Below are positions 42,256 through 51,352 of a stretch of 64,000 bases of DNA, in pieces. Every line of letters begins with the position of its first letter. Positions within the stretch are counted from its first letter, which is position 1. The stretch lies in the NCBI GenBank assembly GCA_947370975.1, contig CANBNG010000008.1, forward strand, positions 1 through 64,000. The letters run 5' to 3'. The position numbers and the translations under genes were made by a program. The notes beneath the pieces were generated by a model. The model made no database searches and was not told where the DNA came from. It worked only from the letters and a program-made list of their open reading frames with translations. This DNA is from Beijerinckiaceae bacterium (GTDB taxonomy: Bacteria; Pseudomonadota; Alphaproteobacteria; Rhizobiales; Beijerinckiaceae).

Positions 42256-45200
42256 TGTCGCTCAATATCTCGGCCTGGTCGATCCGCAATCCAATCCCGC
42301 CGCTCGTGCTCTTCACCGTGCTTGTGCTGCTCGGCCTCTTCTCGTTCGGAAAGCTGCCGATCACGCGCTTTCCCAATATTGACGTGCCGATTGTCTCAAT
42401 CACCGTCAATCAATCGGGCGCTGCCCCGACGGAACTTGAAACGCAGGTCACAAAGAAGATCGAGGATGGCGTTGCTGGGGTGGCAGGCGTCAAGCATATC
42501 AGCTCCGCCATTTCCGATGGCGCGTCGGTCACGACCATTGAATTCCGGCTGGAGACGAATTCCGACCGCGCCTTGAACAATGTGAAGGATGCCATCGCCA
42601 AGATCCGCGCAGATCTGCCGCGCACGATCGATGAGCCCATGGTGCAGCGTGTCGATATTGCGGGCCTGCCCATCGTGACTTATGCGGTGGCGGCGCCGGC
42701 CATGACCATCGAGGATCTGTCGTGGTTCGTCGATGATGTGATCGCGCGCTCCTTGCAGAATGTGAAGGGCGTGGGCGGCGTCACCCGCATCGGCGGTGTC
42801 GATCGCGAGATCCGCGTCGCGCTCGATCCCGATCGTCTCGCAGCGCTTGGTGTGAGTGCGGGTGACGTCAATCGCCAATTGCGTGCGATGAATGTCGATC
42901 TTGCGGGCGGGCGCGGCACTGTTGCAGGGCGCGAACAATCGATCCGCACCTTGGCGGGCGCGCGTCAGGTGGAGGATCTCGCGGCTACGGCTATTGCGCT
43001 GCCGGGCGGACGTAAAGTGCGGCTTGCGGATCTTGGCACAGTGAGCGATGGCGCTGCAGAACAGCGCCGTTTTGCAAGGCTCGATGGCAAGCCGGTGGTG
43101 GCCTTTGGCGTCACCCGCGCAACGGGTGCAAGCGATGCGACCGTTGCCGCCGATCTCGATCGCCGCATCGCCGACATTCGCGCGGCCCACCCCGATGTCG
43201 CGATTGACCTGATCGACAGCTATGTCGCCTACACGATCGGCAATTTCGAATCCGCCATGCATACGCTGATCGAAGGCGCTCTGCTTTCGGTGCTTGTCGT
43301 GTTGCTGTTTCTGCGTGACTGGCGCGCAACGCTCATCACTGCGCTTGCGCTGCCGCTCTCGGTTCTGCCGACGTTCTGGGCAATGGATGCGATGGGCTTT
43401 TCGCTCAATCTCGTCAGTCTGCTCGCGCTGACTCTGGCTACCGGCATTCTGGTCGATGACGCCATCGTCGAGATCGAAAATATCGTGCGCCATATGCATA
43501 TGGGCAAATCGGCCTGGCGTGCGGCTCTGGAGGCGGCTGATGAAATTGGGCTGGCCGTTATCGCCATCACCTTGACGATCATGGCCGTCTTCGCGCCCGT
43601 GTCGTTCATGGGCGGCATTGCGGGGCAATATTTCAAGCAATTCGGTTTGACGGTGGCCGTCGCGGTTTTCTTTTCGCTGCTCGTCGCGCGTCTCATCACG
43701 CCTTTGGTCGCGGCTTATTTTCTCAAACCCAAGCCTGAAGTGCATGTGACCGAAGGGCCGGTCATGCGCTTTTACACGCAGCTCGTGCGAGCCTCCGTGC
43801 GCCATCGCTTTGTGACGCTCGTGCTCGGTCTTGCGATCTTCATCGGCTCGCTAATGTCGACCAGTCTTCTGCCGTCGGGCTTCCTGCCGGCCGAAGATGT
43901 CGCGCGTCTTCTGCTCGCAGTTGAACTGCCCCCGGGTTCCACACTGGCTGACACCGAGCGCGTGACGAATGAGATCGCGGCGCGCCTCAAACAGCATTCC
44001 TATGTGCGAAGCCTTTTCACCGATGGTGGCAAGATCGGCCTTGGTTCGACCGAGGTGCGCAAGGCGCAGATCGTCGTCAACCTCACGCATAAATCCAGAC
44101 GTGCGCTGGCGCAGAAGGATATCGAACAGGAGATCGGCCTTGAGGTTGCTCAATGGCCCGATATCCGCAGCTGGTTCATCAAGGATAATGGCCAGCGCGC
44201 AGTCTCGCTGATGGTCTCGGGCAATGATGCGCGCGCGGTCGACAAGGTGGCCGCCGATCTCGCCAGCCAGATGAAACGCCTGCCCCTCATCGCCAATGTG
44301 GGTTCGACAGCGGCGCTCGACAGGCCTGAAATCCGCATCGCGCCAAAGCCCGGTCGCGCGGCCGATCTCGGCGTCTCCACGGAAGCGCTTGCCGAGGCGA
44401 TCCGCGTTGCCACCATCGGGGATCTCGACGCCAATCTTGCCAAGTTCAATGCTGGCGACCGCCTGCTGCCGATCCGCGTGCAGCTTGTCCATGAGGCGCG
44501 CGCCGATATCGACATGCTCGGCAATCTGCGTGTGGCGACCGCAGCTGGCGGGGCTGTGCCGCTGGCGTCCGTCGCCGATATCAGCTTTGGGCAGGGGCCA
44601 ACGAGCATCGAGCGCTATGACCGGGTGCGCAAGATTGCGGTCGAGGCCGATCTTGCCGGCACGGATGCACTTGGCGAGGCCTTGGCGGCGATCTATGCGC
44701 TGCCCGCGGCCAAAGGCCTGCCAATGGGCGTCACCTTGCGCGAGGCGGGCGATGCCGAAGTCATGATTGAAGTGTTTCAGGGCTTCGCGCAGGCCATGGG
44801 CGCGGGGCTGATGATGGTGCTGGCGGTTCTGGTGCTGCTCTTTGCAAGCGTCACGCAGCCGATCACGATCCTGCTGTCGCTGCCGCTCTCCATCGGCGGG
44901 GTGATCTTCGCCTTGTTCCTCACCCATAAGCCGATTTCGATGCCGGTGGTGATCGGCATCTTGATGCTGATGGGCATTGTGACGAAAAACGCCATCATGC
45001 TGGTTGATTTCGCGGTCGAGCAGATGGCCAAGGGCATGGATCGCACGCAAGCCATTGTCGATGCCGGTCGCAAGCGCGCCCGCCCGATTGTCATGACGAC
45101 CATAGCCATGGCGGCGGGCATGGTGCCCTCGGCAATGGCGCTGGGGGATGGCGGCGAGTTTCGCTCGCCCATGGCGATTGGCGTGATCGGGGGCTTGCTC

Positions 45201-45374
45201 GTGTCCACGGTGCTCTCGCTGGTCTTCGTGCCGGCGGTCTTCACCTTCATGGACGATGCAGGGCGTTTTTCCGCGCGCCTCTTCGGGCGTTTCATTGGCA
45301 AGCCCGATGAAGAAGAGCCTGTGGCGGTGGAGGCAGAGCCCCTCAAGCCGCATCTGCCTGCGGCAGCCGAATAA
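42255..45374 (+). CDS. RND multidrug efflux permease (AcrB/HAE1 family)
   Basis: 1,039 residues, the usual length. Twelve helices and two large periplasmic loops are inferable. The TM4 proton-relay acids lie in TGILVDDAIVEIENIVRHMH and the TM10 Lys in LMGIVTKNAIMLVDFAVE. N-terminal FPNIDVPIVSITVNQSGAAP and TELETQVTKKIEDGVAG match HAE1/MdtC-type proteins. The start overlaps the MFP stop. Third gene of the TetR-MFP-RND operon; no TolC-type gene follows. A hairpin stands after it. Confidence 0.92.
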   Translation: MSLNISAWSIRNPIPPLVLFTVLVLLGLFSFGKLPITRFPNIDVPIVSITVNQSGAAPTELETQVTKKIEDGVAGVAGVKHISSAISDGASVTTIEFRLETNSDRALNNVKDAIAKIRADLPRTIDEPMVQRVDIAGLPIVTYAVAAPAMTIEDLSWFVDDVIARSLQNVKGVGGVTRIGGVDREIRVALDPDRLAALGVSAGDVNRQLRAMNVDLAGGRGTVAGREQSIRTLAGARQVEDLAATAIALPGGRKVRLADLGTVSDGAAEQRRFARLDGKPVVAFGVTRATGASDATVAADLDRRIADIRAAHPDVAIDLIDSYVAYTIGNFESAMHTLIEGALLSVLVVLLFLRDWRATLITALALPLSVLPTFWAMDAMGFSLNLVSLLALTLATGILVDDAIVEIENIVRHMHMGKSAWRAALEAADEIGLAVIAITLTIMAVFAPVSFMGGIAGQYFKQFGLTVAVAVFFSLLVARLITPLVAAYFLKPKPEVHVTEGPVMRFYTQLVRASVRHRFVTLVLGLAIFIGSLMSTSLLPSGFLPAEDVARLLLAVELPPGSTLADTERVTNEIAARLKQHSYVRSLFTDGGKIGLGSTEVRKAQIVVNLTHKSRRALAQKDIEQEIGLEVAQWPDIRSWFIKDNGQRAVSLMVSGNDARAVDKVAADLASQMKRLPLIANVGSTAALDRPEIRIAPKPGRAADLGVSTEALAEAIRVATIGDLDANLAKFNAGDRLLPIRVQLVHEARADIDMLGNLRVATAAGGAVPLASVADISFGQGPTSIERYDRVRKIAVEADLAGTDALGEALAAIYALPAAKGLPMGVTLREAGDAEVMIEVFQGFAQAMGAGLMMVLAVLVLLFASVTQPITILLSLPLSIGGVIFALFLTHKPISMPVVIGILMLMGIVTKNAIMLVDFAVEQMAKGMDRTQAIVDAGRKRARPIVMTTIAMAAGMVPSAMALGDGGEFRSPMAIGVIGGLLVSTVLSLVFVPAVFTFMDDAGRFSARLFGRFIGKPDEEEPVAVEAEPLKPHLPAAAE

Positions 45375-45402
45375 AAAGAGAATCGCAACAAACAATCATC
45401 AA

Positions 45403-45449
45403 GGAATGACGCGGCCGTCCTCAGTGTGAGTCCAGGCGCGCGTCATTCC
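45403..45449. terminator. Long inverted repeat between RND gene and rlpA-like gene
   Basis: Eleven-base perfect arms GGAATGACGCG and CGCGTCATTCC are separated by 25 nt, between convergent genes. No T-tract follows, so it may act as a rho-aided end or as a dispersed repeat. Confidence 0.45.
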
Positions 45450-45476
45450 ATTTGAGTGGCGTTCGATCGGGACGTG

Positions 45477-45866
45477 TCAGCGCTCGGCGCTGTCCACCAC
45501 GTCCAGCGAGGCGACATGCTCGATTCGCACCTGGGCAACGCCCGAGTTGCGCATGCCGATTACATTGGCGGCGCCCGACGAAAGGTCGAGGATGCGTCCG
45601 CCGATGAAGGGCCCGCGATCATTCACGGTCACAGTCACGCTGCGCTGATTGGCGAGGTTGGTGACGCGCAGGCGGGTGCCGAAAGGCAGGCTCCTGTGCG
45701 CGGCCGTCATGGCTCCAGGTTGGAAACGTGCGCCGCTCGCCGTGCGGACGCCGTGAGAGTAGAAAGATGCCTTGCCGGTCCAGCTCGACGCATGGGCGGC
45801 GCCGCCAAATGTGGCGGTTGCGATGGTGGCGGCCGTAACCAGGGCCGCGATCAGGTTTGGTTTCAA
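45477..45866 (-). CDS. RlpA-like double-psi beta-barrel protein
   Basis: 129 residues with a signal peptide (about 1-26, GAAHASS). The DPBB core of septal-ring lytic transglycosylases is nearly complete: GKASFYSHGVRTASGARFQP, TAAHRSLPFGTRLRVTNLAN, TVNDRGPFIGGRILDLSSGA. The catalytic His and Asp positions (AAH, VNDRGPF) are present. No SPOR domain, so it is a short form that probably acts in the periplasm without septal targeting. It stands alone. Confidence 0.85.
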   Translation of the reverse strand: MKPNLIAALVTAATIATATFGGAAHASSWTGKASFYSHGVRTASGARFQPGAMTAAHRSLPFGTRLRVTNLANQRSVTVTVNDRGPFIGGRILDLSSGAANVIGMRNSGVAQVRIEHVASLDVVDSAER

Positions 45867-46044
45867 TGGAACTCCTTGTTACCCGCAGGCTTGTGCTGCG
45901 GGGGAGTTCTTGATGCTGCAGTGCGGCGAGAACGTGGCAGGAGGCTGCCCTGAACGTGACCATTTAGCTTTGCAAATGGCCACTATTCGTGATTCTGCGC
46001 GCTCAAAGCCCAGCTGAAACCACTCAGGCTTTCAAGATATGCCT

Positions 46045-46062
46045 GATTTAATTGATTAAATC
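46045..46062. promoter_or_regulatory. Palindrome GATTTAAT-TG-ATTAAATC
   Basis: Perfect 8-bp arms with a 2-nt centre overlap the stop codon of the protease-inhibitor gene and lie 179 bp upstream of the rlpA-like start. It could be an operator for rlpA or a 3' hairpin. Confidence 0.3.
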
Positions 46063-46550
46063 GGTCGCAAGGAGAGTGGTTTACCCTCTTTTGGATCTCT
46101 CAGCCAAATACCGTCCGGCTGGCGGTCGAAAAGCACCCTGTGGCCCTTGCGGGCCGTCAAGGCGAGCCGACCGCGGTCCATTTGCCAGCCCACGGGGTCA
46201 AAAATGACGAGCCCCTGGTCCCGACAGGCGGGTGCGAGCTGGGCCTTGCTGGCGCCGCCCGGGCCCCGCGCATTGGCATCGAGTGTGATCATGCAGCCGG
46301 TGTCCTTGCCCTCGCGCAGGGGGGCGTAGCGGCCCGCTGCGTTGACATTGGCACGCGGGACAGCTGCAGCAGCGGGGGCTGCCGTGCGCTGGGTCAGGCG
46401 GCTCTCCGCGCCCCCGCCGAGCGGCGCGGGGTCGAACAAATTGGTCTGGGCCATGACTGGAAGCGCCGCACCGATGAGAAGTGCGGCTGCGAGGCTCACG
46501 GCTGCGAGAGTCTCGCAATTGAGGCTTGCGCGCGTGACGAGGGTCCTCAT
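46056..46550 (-). CDS. AprI/Inh-family metalloprotease inhibitor-like protein
   Basis: 164 residues from the ATG at 46550, with GGAGAAG upstream. A signal or anchor helix (about 14-35, LAAVSLAAALLIGAALPVMA) is followed by an Ala/Pro-rich linker, then an Inh-type beta-barrel (about 80-164): GCMITLDANARGPGGASKAQ, LAPACRDQGLVIFDPVGWQM. The two Cys match the family's disulfide. Members inhibit secreted serralysin-type proteases in the periplasm; no such protease gene is in the window. Last gene of a possible long operon. Confidence 0.75.
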   Translation of the reverse strand: MRTLVTRASLNCETLAAVSLAAALLIGAALPVMAQTNLFDPAPLGGGAESRLTQRTAAPAAAAVPRANVNAAGRYAPLREGKDTGCMITLDANARGPGGASKAQLAPACRDQGLVIFDPVGWQMDRGRLALTARKGHRVLFDRQPDGIWLRDPKEGKPLSLRPI

Positions 46551-46593
46551 GGCGACTTCTCCGGGCGTGCGGACGGGTGATCCCATTCGGCTA

Positions 46594-47580
46594 TCATTGC
46601 TCCGGCAGGGGAGCAAGCACGCACTCGCTGACGCGCGTCAGAGGTTCGCCACCTGTGGCCCAAGCGTCAACATTTTCAATCAGAAGCTCTGCCATGGCGA
46701 GCCTGGTTGCATGGGTCGCCGAGCCCAGATGGGGCAGCAGTACGGCATTGTCGCAGGCAAGCAGGTCGGCAGGAACCTCGGGCTCCCTGGCAAAGACATC
46801 GAGCCCCGCACCCGCAATGGCTTGGCTGCGCAAGGCCGCGATCAAGGCTGCCTCATCGATGAGCGAGCCGCGCGCAATATTGATGAGGAAGCCATCTGGC
46901 CCCAGCGCCTCCAGCACGTCAGCATCGACGAGATGGCGCGTTTGGTCCCCGCCGGGCGCTGCGACCAGCAGAATGTCGCAGGCCTTTGCCAGCGCGCGCG
47001 GGGTCGCGAAATAGGCATAGGCGACGCCCGCCTGCGGGCTGCGGCCGCAATAGGCGATTGTCAGACCGAAGGCCTCGGCGCGCCGCGCTATCGCCTTGCC
47101 GATGCGCCCGAGGCCCAGAATGCCTAGCCTGCGGCCCCGCAGCGTCGCGGTGAGCGGAAAGGGCGCCTGCAGCCATTGGCCCGCGCGCAGATAGCGCTCG
47201 GCCGCCGGGAACTGCCGCACAGTGTTAAGCAGCAGGCCGAAAGCCGTGTCGGCTGTCTCCTCCGTCAGCACGTCAGGCGTGTTGGTGACGATGATGCCAT
47301 GGGCGGCGGCCCATGCGGCGTCCACCGTGTCGTAGCCCACCCCGAGATTGGCCACGAGTTCGAGCTTTGGAAAGCGCGCCATGAACGGGCCATCGATGCG
47401 CAGCACCGCGCCATTGGCAAGAATGCCAGCCGAGGTGACGATGGCGCGCACGCGCGGCGCAATCTCCTCAAGCAGGGCCTCCGCGTCGGGCGCTTCCCAG
47501 AGGCGGTGCAGACGATAGCGCGATGAGAGGCCATCGATCACGGCGTCCGACAGGCGCACGGGCATCAGAAGTTCGATCAT
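46594..47580 (-). CDS. D-2-hydroxyacid dehydrogenase (glyoxylate/hydroxypyruvate reductase type)
   Basis: 328 residues from the ATG at 47580. Catalytic features are all present: the NAD(P) fold GILGLGRIGKAIARRAEAFG, Arg in LINIARGSLIDEAALI, Glu in DVFAREPEVPADL, His in LLPHLGSATHATR. Reduction of glyoxylate, hydroxypyruvate or other 2-oxo acids is expected. It is 13 bp after the classical Bug gene, so it may process the imported acid. Confidence 0.88.
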   Translation of the reverse strand: MIELLMPVRLSDAVIDGLSSRYRLHRLWEAPDAEALLEEIAPRVRAIVTSAGILANGAVLRIDGPFMARFPKLELVANLGVGYDTVDAAWAAAHGIIVTNTPDVLTEETADTAFGLLLNTVRQFPAAERYLRAGQWLQAPFPLTATLRGRRLGILGLGRIGKAIARRAEAFGLTIAYCGRSPQAGVAYAYFATPRALAKACDILLVAAPGGDQTRHLVDADVLEALGPDGFLINIARGSLIDEAALIAALRSQAIAGAGLDVFAREPEVPADLLACDNAVLLPHLGSATHATRLAMAELLIENVDAWATGGEPLTRVSECVLAPLPEQ

Positions 47581-47593
47581 GCGTGCGGCGTCC

Positions 47594-48601
47594 TCAGTTT
47601 TTTGCAATGCCCGCCTTGGCGATCACATCGCCCCATTTTGCAATATCGGCTTCGAGCCGCGCCTTCAATTCGCCAGGCGTCGTTGCTTTGGCTTCAATGC
47701 CGAGTTCGAGCAGTTTGCGCTTGATCTCGTCTTCGCCAAGCACGGCCACAAGGCCATTCTGCAATGTGTCGATTGCTTCGGGCGGCGTGCCCGCAGGCGC
47801 AAAGAGCGCGTTCCAGGAGGTTACGTCAAAGCCTGCAACGCCGGCCTGCTGCGCGGTCGGCAGATCGGGCGTGACAGGCGAGCGCACGGGGCCTGACGCG
47901 GCAAGCGCGCGCACCTGCTTGTCGTCCATCATGCTTTTGAGCGAGGCATAGGAATCGATCATCAGATCGACATCGCCACGCGTGAGCGACAGCAAGAGGT
48001 CAGGCGTGTTGCGGAAGGGCACGATGCGGAAATCGAGCCCGGTCGCGGATTTGAACAATTCCGCCGAGAGATTTTGCGTGCTGCCCGCAATCACAGTGCC
48101 GACATTGAGCTTGCCGGGATTGGCCTTTCCGTAATCGACGAAATCCTTCAGCGTCTGGTAGCGCGCGGTCGCCGGGGTCGCGAGAATGAAATCGAAGAAG
48201 CCGAGCGTCGAGATCGGCGCGAAATCCTTGAGCGGATCGAAGCGCAGATCCTTGAACATGTTCACGCTCACAGCCGTGCCGTTGGAAAACAGTGCGAGCG
48301 TATAACCATCAGCTCCGCCCGCCAGCACGGCGCGCGCCGCATTGATGCCGCCGGGGCCGGGCTGGTTCTCGATGATGAAGCGCTGGCCGAGCTTGTCGCC
48401 GAGCCGCTCGGTGACAATGCGCACTGTAATGTCGGCTACCCCGCCCGCGCCAAAGGGCACGATCACGCGAATGGGCTTGGTCGGATAGGTCGCCTGCGCC
48501 AGAGCCGGCGCTGCGCTGAGCCACAGCGCAAGCGGAGCTGCTGCAAGCATCGCGCCCAAAATTCGCCGCGAGGGCGCCGTGCCAGAATATTGCTTCGCCA
48601 T
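47594..48601 (-). CDS. Classical Bug/TctC-family tripartite tricarboxylate-type binding protein
   Basis: 335 residues from the ATG at 48601, preceded by CAGGAGACC. Signal peptide (about 1-35, SAAPALAQA). Canonical motifs: YPTKPIRVIVPFGAGGVADI, IENQPGPGGINAARAVLAGG, ADGYTLALFSNGTAVSVN, VPFRNTPDLLLSLTRGDVDL. Unlike the five DFYRGK-type members, this is the standard Bug type. No TctAB pair nearby. It lies between the ABC importer genes and the hydroxyacid dehydrogenase in a same-strand series. Confidence 0.88.
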   Translation of the reverse strand: MAKQYSGTAPSRRILGAMLAAAPLALWLSAAPALAQATYPTKPIRVIVPFGAGGVADITVRIVTERLGDKLGQRFIIENQPGPGGINAARAVLAGGADGYTLALFSNGTAVSVNMFKDLRFDPLKDFAPISTLGFFDFILATPATARYQTLKDFVDYGKANPGKLNVGTVIAGSTQNLSAELFKSATGLDFRIVPFRNTPDLLLSLTRGDVDLMIDSYASLKSMMDDKQVRALAASGPVRSPVTPDLPTAQQAGVAGFDVTSWNALFAPAGTPPEAIDTLQNGLVAVLGEDEIKRKLLELGIEAKATTPGELKARLEADIAKWGDVIAKAGIAKN

Positions 48602-48684
48602 GCCGGTCTCCTGCCGTTTTGCGCGCTTCCTCGACGCGCAGGGCACCACATCGAGCGGCTGGCATCAATCGCGACGTTTGGCGA

Positions 48685-49461
48685 TCAGGCTTTCTGGCTG
48701 CTGTTATGCCAGCGCCGCAGGGCAAGCCGCGAGAGGATATCGAGCAGGAGATAGATCGCAATTCCGGCAACAGAGATCAGCGCCAGAGCGGCAAACATGC
48801 GCGGAATGTTGAGCCGATACCCCGCTTCCACGATGCGATAGGCAAGGCCCGCCCCCCGTCCCGCCGCACCCGCCGCAATTTCTGCGGCAATGGCGCCAAT
48901 CAGCGCGAGGCCACCTGCGATGCGCAGGCCACCCAGAAAATAGGGCAGGGCCGAGGGCGCGCGCAGCAACAGCATTTCCTGCCAGCGTGTCGCACCATAG
49001 AGCGCGAAAAGATCGCGCAGATGCGTGTCGGCGGAGGCAAGCCCCAGCGCCGTATTGGCGAGCACAGGAAAGAAGGCGACGAGAAAGGCGCAGACGAGCA
49101 CTGCGGTGCTTGAGTCGAGATAGACCAGCAGCAAAGGCGCAATGGCGATGATCGGCGTCACCTGCAGGATGATGGCGATGGGAAAGAACGAGCGCTCCAG
49201 CCAGCGCCATTGCGCAAACATCATGGCGAGCGCCACGCCAATGCCGGTTGCCAGCGCCAAAGCCAGCGCCGTGATGCGCAGCGTCACCCAGAGCGAGAGC
49301 GAGAGTGTTTCCCAATCCTCGATCAAGGTCAGGCCGATGAGGCTTGGCGCGGGCAGCACATAGGGCGGGATGGCGTTGATGCGCACGATGATTTCCCACG
49401 CGGCAAACAGCGCGAGAAAGACAAGAGCCGGAACAGCGCGCTGCGCGATGAAGGTCTTCAT
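48685..49461 (-). CDS. ABC transporter permease (SsuC/ThiX-like)
   Basis: 258 residues with about six helices. The BPD_transp_1 EAA-type loop is visible around TALGLASADTHLRDLFALYG and TRWQEMLLLRAPSALPYFLG, followed by GGLRIAGGLALIGAIAAEIA. It is the membrane subunit of the NitT/TauT class importer encoded with the ATPase (4-bp overlap) and the binding protein upstream. Confidence 0.88.
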   Translation of the reverse strand: MKTFIAQRAVPALVFLALFAAWEIIVRINAIPPYVLPAPSLIGLTLIEDWETLSLSLWVTLRITALALALATGIGVALAMMFAQWRWLERSFFPIAIILQVTPIIAIAPLLLVYLDSSTAVLVCAFLVAFFPVLANTALGLASADTHLRDLFALYGATRWQEMLLLRAPSALPYFLGGLRIAGGLALIGAIAAEIAAGAAGRGAGLAYRIVEAGYRLNIPRMFAALALISVAGIAIYLLLDILSRLALRRWHNSSQKA

Positions 49462-50210
49462 AGGCCCATCACTTCCTCAAGCGCGCGCGAAGCGTTGCGG
49501 CAGGTCTCCAGATAAATCGGGCTCATGCGAAAGGCCTCGTCGCGCGGGCCGGGCGGGGCGACATCCAGATGCACCCCGATTTTTCCCGGGCGCTGCGTGA
49601 AGACGCCGATGCGGCTTGAAAGATAGACGCTCTCATAGACCGAATGGGTGACAAACAGCACCGTCATGCCAAGCTCGGCCTGCACATGCAGAAGATCGCG
49701 ATTGAGCTTCAGTCGCGTGATTTCGTCGAGCGCAGCAAAGGGCTCGTCCATCAGCAGAAGGGCCGGGCGCAGCACCAGCGCACGCGCGATGGAGACGCGC
49801 ATTTTCATGCCGCCCGACAATTCGCGCGGAAAGGCCTTGGTGAAATCGCCAAGGCCGACACGCTCGAGTGTTTCCAGGATTGCCGGCGTGGCATCGGCCC
49901 GGCTCACACCGCGCAGGCGCAGCGGCAGCCAGACATTTTCAAAAATCGTCGCCCAGGGCATGAGGGTTGGATCTTGAAAGACAAAGCCGATTTCAGGCCG
50001 CTTTCCCTCACGCCAGACAATCTCGCCGCGATCTTGCGTGGCAAGCCCGGCAATGAGCCGCAGTGCGGTCGACTTGCCGCAACCCGATGGGCCAAGCAGC
50101 GAGAGAAACTCGCCCTCGCGCACATCGAGGTTGAGGTCGCGCAATGCAATGGCGCCATTGTCGAAAGTCTTGCCGACGGCGCGCAGGCTGAGAAGAGGCA
50201 AAGTCGTCAC
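49458..50210 (-). CDS. ABC transporter ATPase (SsuB/ThiZ-like)
   Basis: 250 residues with Walker A GPSGCGKST, signature LSGGMKMRVSIARAL, Walker B LLLMDEPFAALDE and the switch His in FVTHSV. VYLSSRIGVFTQRPGKI is the usual C-terminal pattern for nitrate, sulfonate and taurine or pyrimidine importers. It overlaps both neighbours by 4 bp, so translation is coupled. Confidence 0.92.
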   Translation of the reverse strand: MTTLPLLSLRAVGKTFDNGAIALRDLNLDVREGEFLSLLGPSGCGKSTALRLIAGLATQDRGEIVWREGKRPEIGFVFQDPTLMPWATIFENVWLPLRLRGVSRADATPAILETLERVGLGDFTKAFPRELSGGMKMRVSIARALVLRPALLLMDEPFAALDEITRLKLNRDLLHVQAELGMTVLFVTHSVYESVYLSSRIGVFTQRPGKIGVHLDVAPPGPRDEAFRMSPIYLETCRNASRALEEVMGL

Positions 50211-51208
50211 CGCGCGCCCTGTCCCTCGATGCCAACGCCCTTGTTCACAAATTGCAGCGTATAGGCCTTGCGATAATCGATGCTCGCTTTCACGACGCCC
50301 GATTTCACCATCTTGTCGAAGAAGCTCTTCTGGCGCTCATGTGTCATCGCGCCAATGCCCAGCGTGCGGCTGTCGCCGGAATCGACGATGCCATATTCCT
50401 TCATGCGCGCGATCGAGAAGGCGATCTGCTCGTTTGTCATGTCGGGGTTGTCGCGCTTGATGAGCGCATTGGCCTTGGCATTGTCGCCGTTCATATAGGT
50501 GTACCAGCCGATGATCGAGGCATCGACGAAACGCTGCACGAGATCGGACTTTTTCTCCACGAGGTCGCGGCGCGTTTCGATCGTGGTTGAATAGGTATTG
50601 AAGCCATTGTCAGCCAGCAGGAAGACATTGGGCTTGAAGCGCGCCTGTTTCTCGACAGCGAAGGGCTCGGATGTCGCATAGCCCTGCTGCACGGAAGCCT
50701 TGTTGGCGATGAAGGGGCCGGGATTGAAATTATAGGGCTTCACGTCTTCCTCGCGAAATCCATATTCCATCTTCAGCCACGGGAAGGCCGTCGCCATCAG
50801 ATCCTTGCCGATGAAGATCTGCGCGCCGACGAGCGATTTGAACGTGTCGTGGCCCTGTCCCGGATGGGCCATGAAAATCTGCGGGTCTTTCTGGAAGGCG
50901 GCAGCGACCACGAGGGTCGGGATATTCTGCTCCACGGCCGAGAAGGCCTGGATCATGTTGCCGCCCATGTAGAAGTCGATGCGGCCGGTTGGCAGCAGCA
51001 GGCGGTTGTTGGCCTGCGGGCCACCTTGCACGATTTCAACATCGAGCCCGTAACGCGCATAGGTGCCATCGGCGACGGCTTGATAAAAGCCGCCATGTTC
51101 GGCCTGCGCCAGCCAATTGGTGCCGAAGCGAACCTTGTCGGCAGCTTGCGCCGCGAAGGCCAGCCCAAAGGAAAGGGCCGTCAGGGCCGCGCGCATCACG
51201 TGCTTCAT
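50207..51208 (-). CDS. ABC substrate-binding protein, NMT1/THI5 (ThiY)-like
   Basis: 333 residues from the ATG at 51208, with GGAGG 6 nt upstream; four codons earlier is another ATG with no ribosome site. Signal peptide about 1-22 (FAAQAAD). FGTNWLAQAEHGGFYQAVAD, YARYGLDVEIVQGGPQ and DFYMGGNMIQAFSAVEQNIP are typical of the THI5/NMT1 group, which binds pyrimidine precursors of thiamine or related heterocycles. First gene of the importer operon, divergent from the creatininase-type gene. Ligand probably an N-containing cyclic or amide compound (inference). Confidence 0.85.
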   Translation of the reverse strand: MKHVMRAALTALSFGLAFAAQAADKVRFGTNWLAQAEHGGFYQAVADGTYARYGLDVEIVQGGPQANNRLLLPTGRIDFYMGGNMIQAFSAVEQNIPTLVVAAAFQKDPQIFMAHPGQGHDTFKSLVGAQIFIGKDLMATAFPWLKMEYGFREEDVKPYNFNPGPFIANKASVQQGYATSEPFAVEKQARFKPNVFLLADNGFNTYSTTIETRRDLVEKKSDLVQRFVDASIIGWYTYMNGDNAKANALIKRDNPDMTNEQIAFSIARMKEYGIVDSGDSRTLGIGAMTHERQKSFFDKMVKSGVVKASIDYRKAYTLQFVNKGVGIEGQGAR

Positions 51209-51352
51209 CCAATCCTCCATGCGCCGACGCTCCGGGCGCGCTCAAGCTCCAATGTGGAGCCTTGCGCAGCAAAGTCCATGCCTTTGTGGCCGATGCGCGT
51301 TTCCATTTTCACGCCGCCCATGTAGCTTTGGCGCAGGCGCAGGGGACTTTTC

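Noticed and set aside
42396..45395. Long frames antisense to the RND permease
   Set aside because: RND motifs and full length on the plus strand are decisive; the antisense products are rich in His, Arg and Gln without domains.
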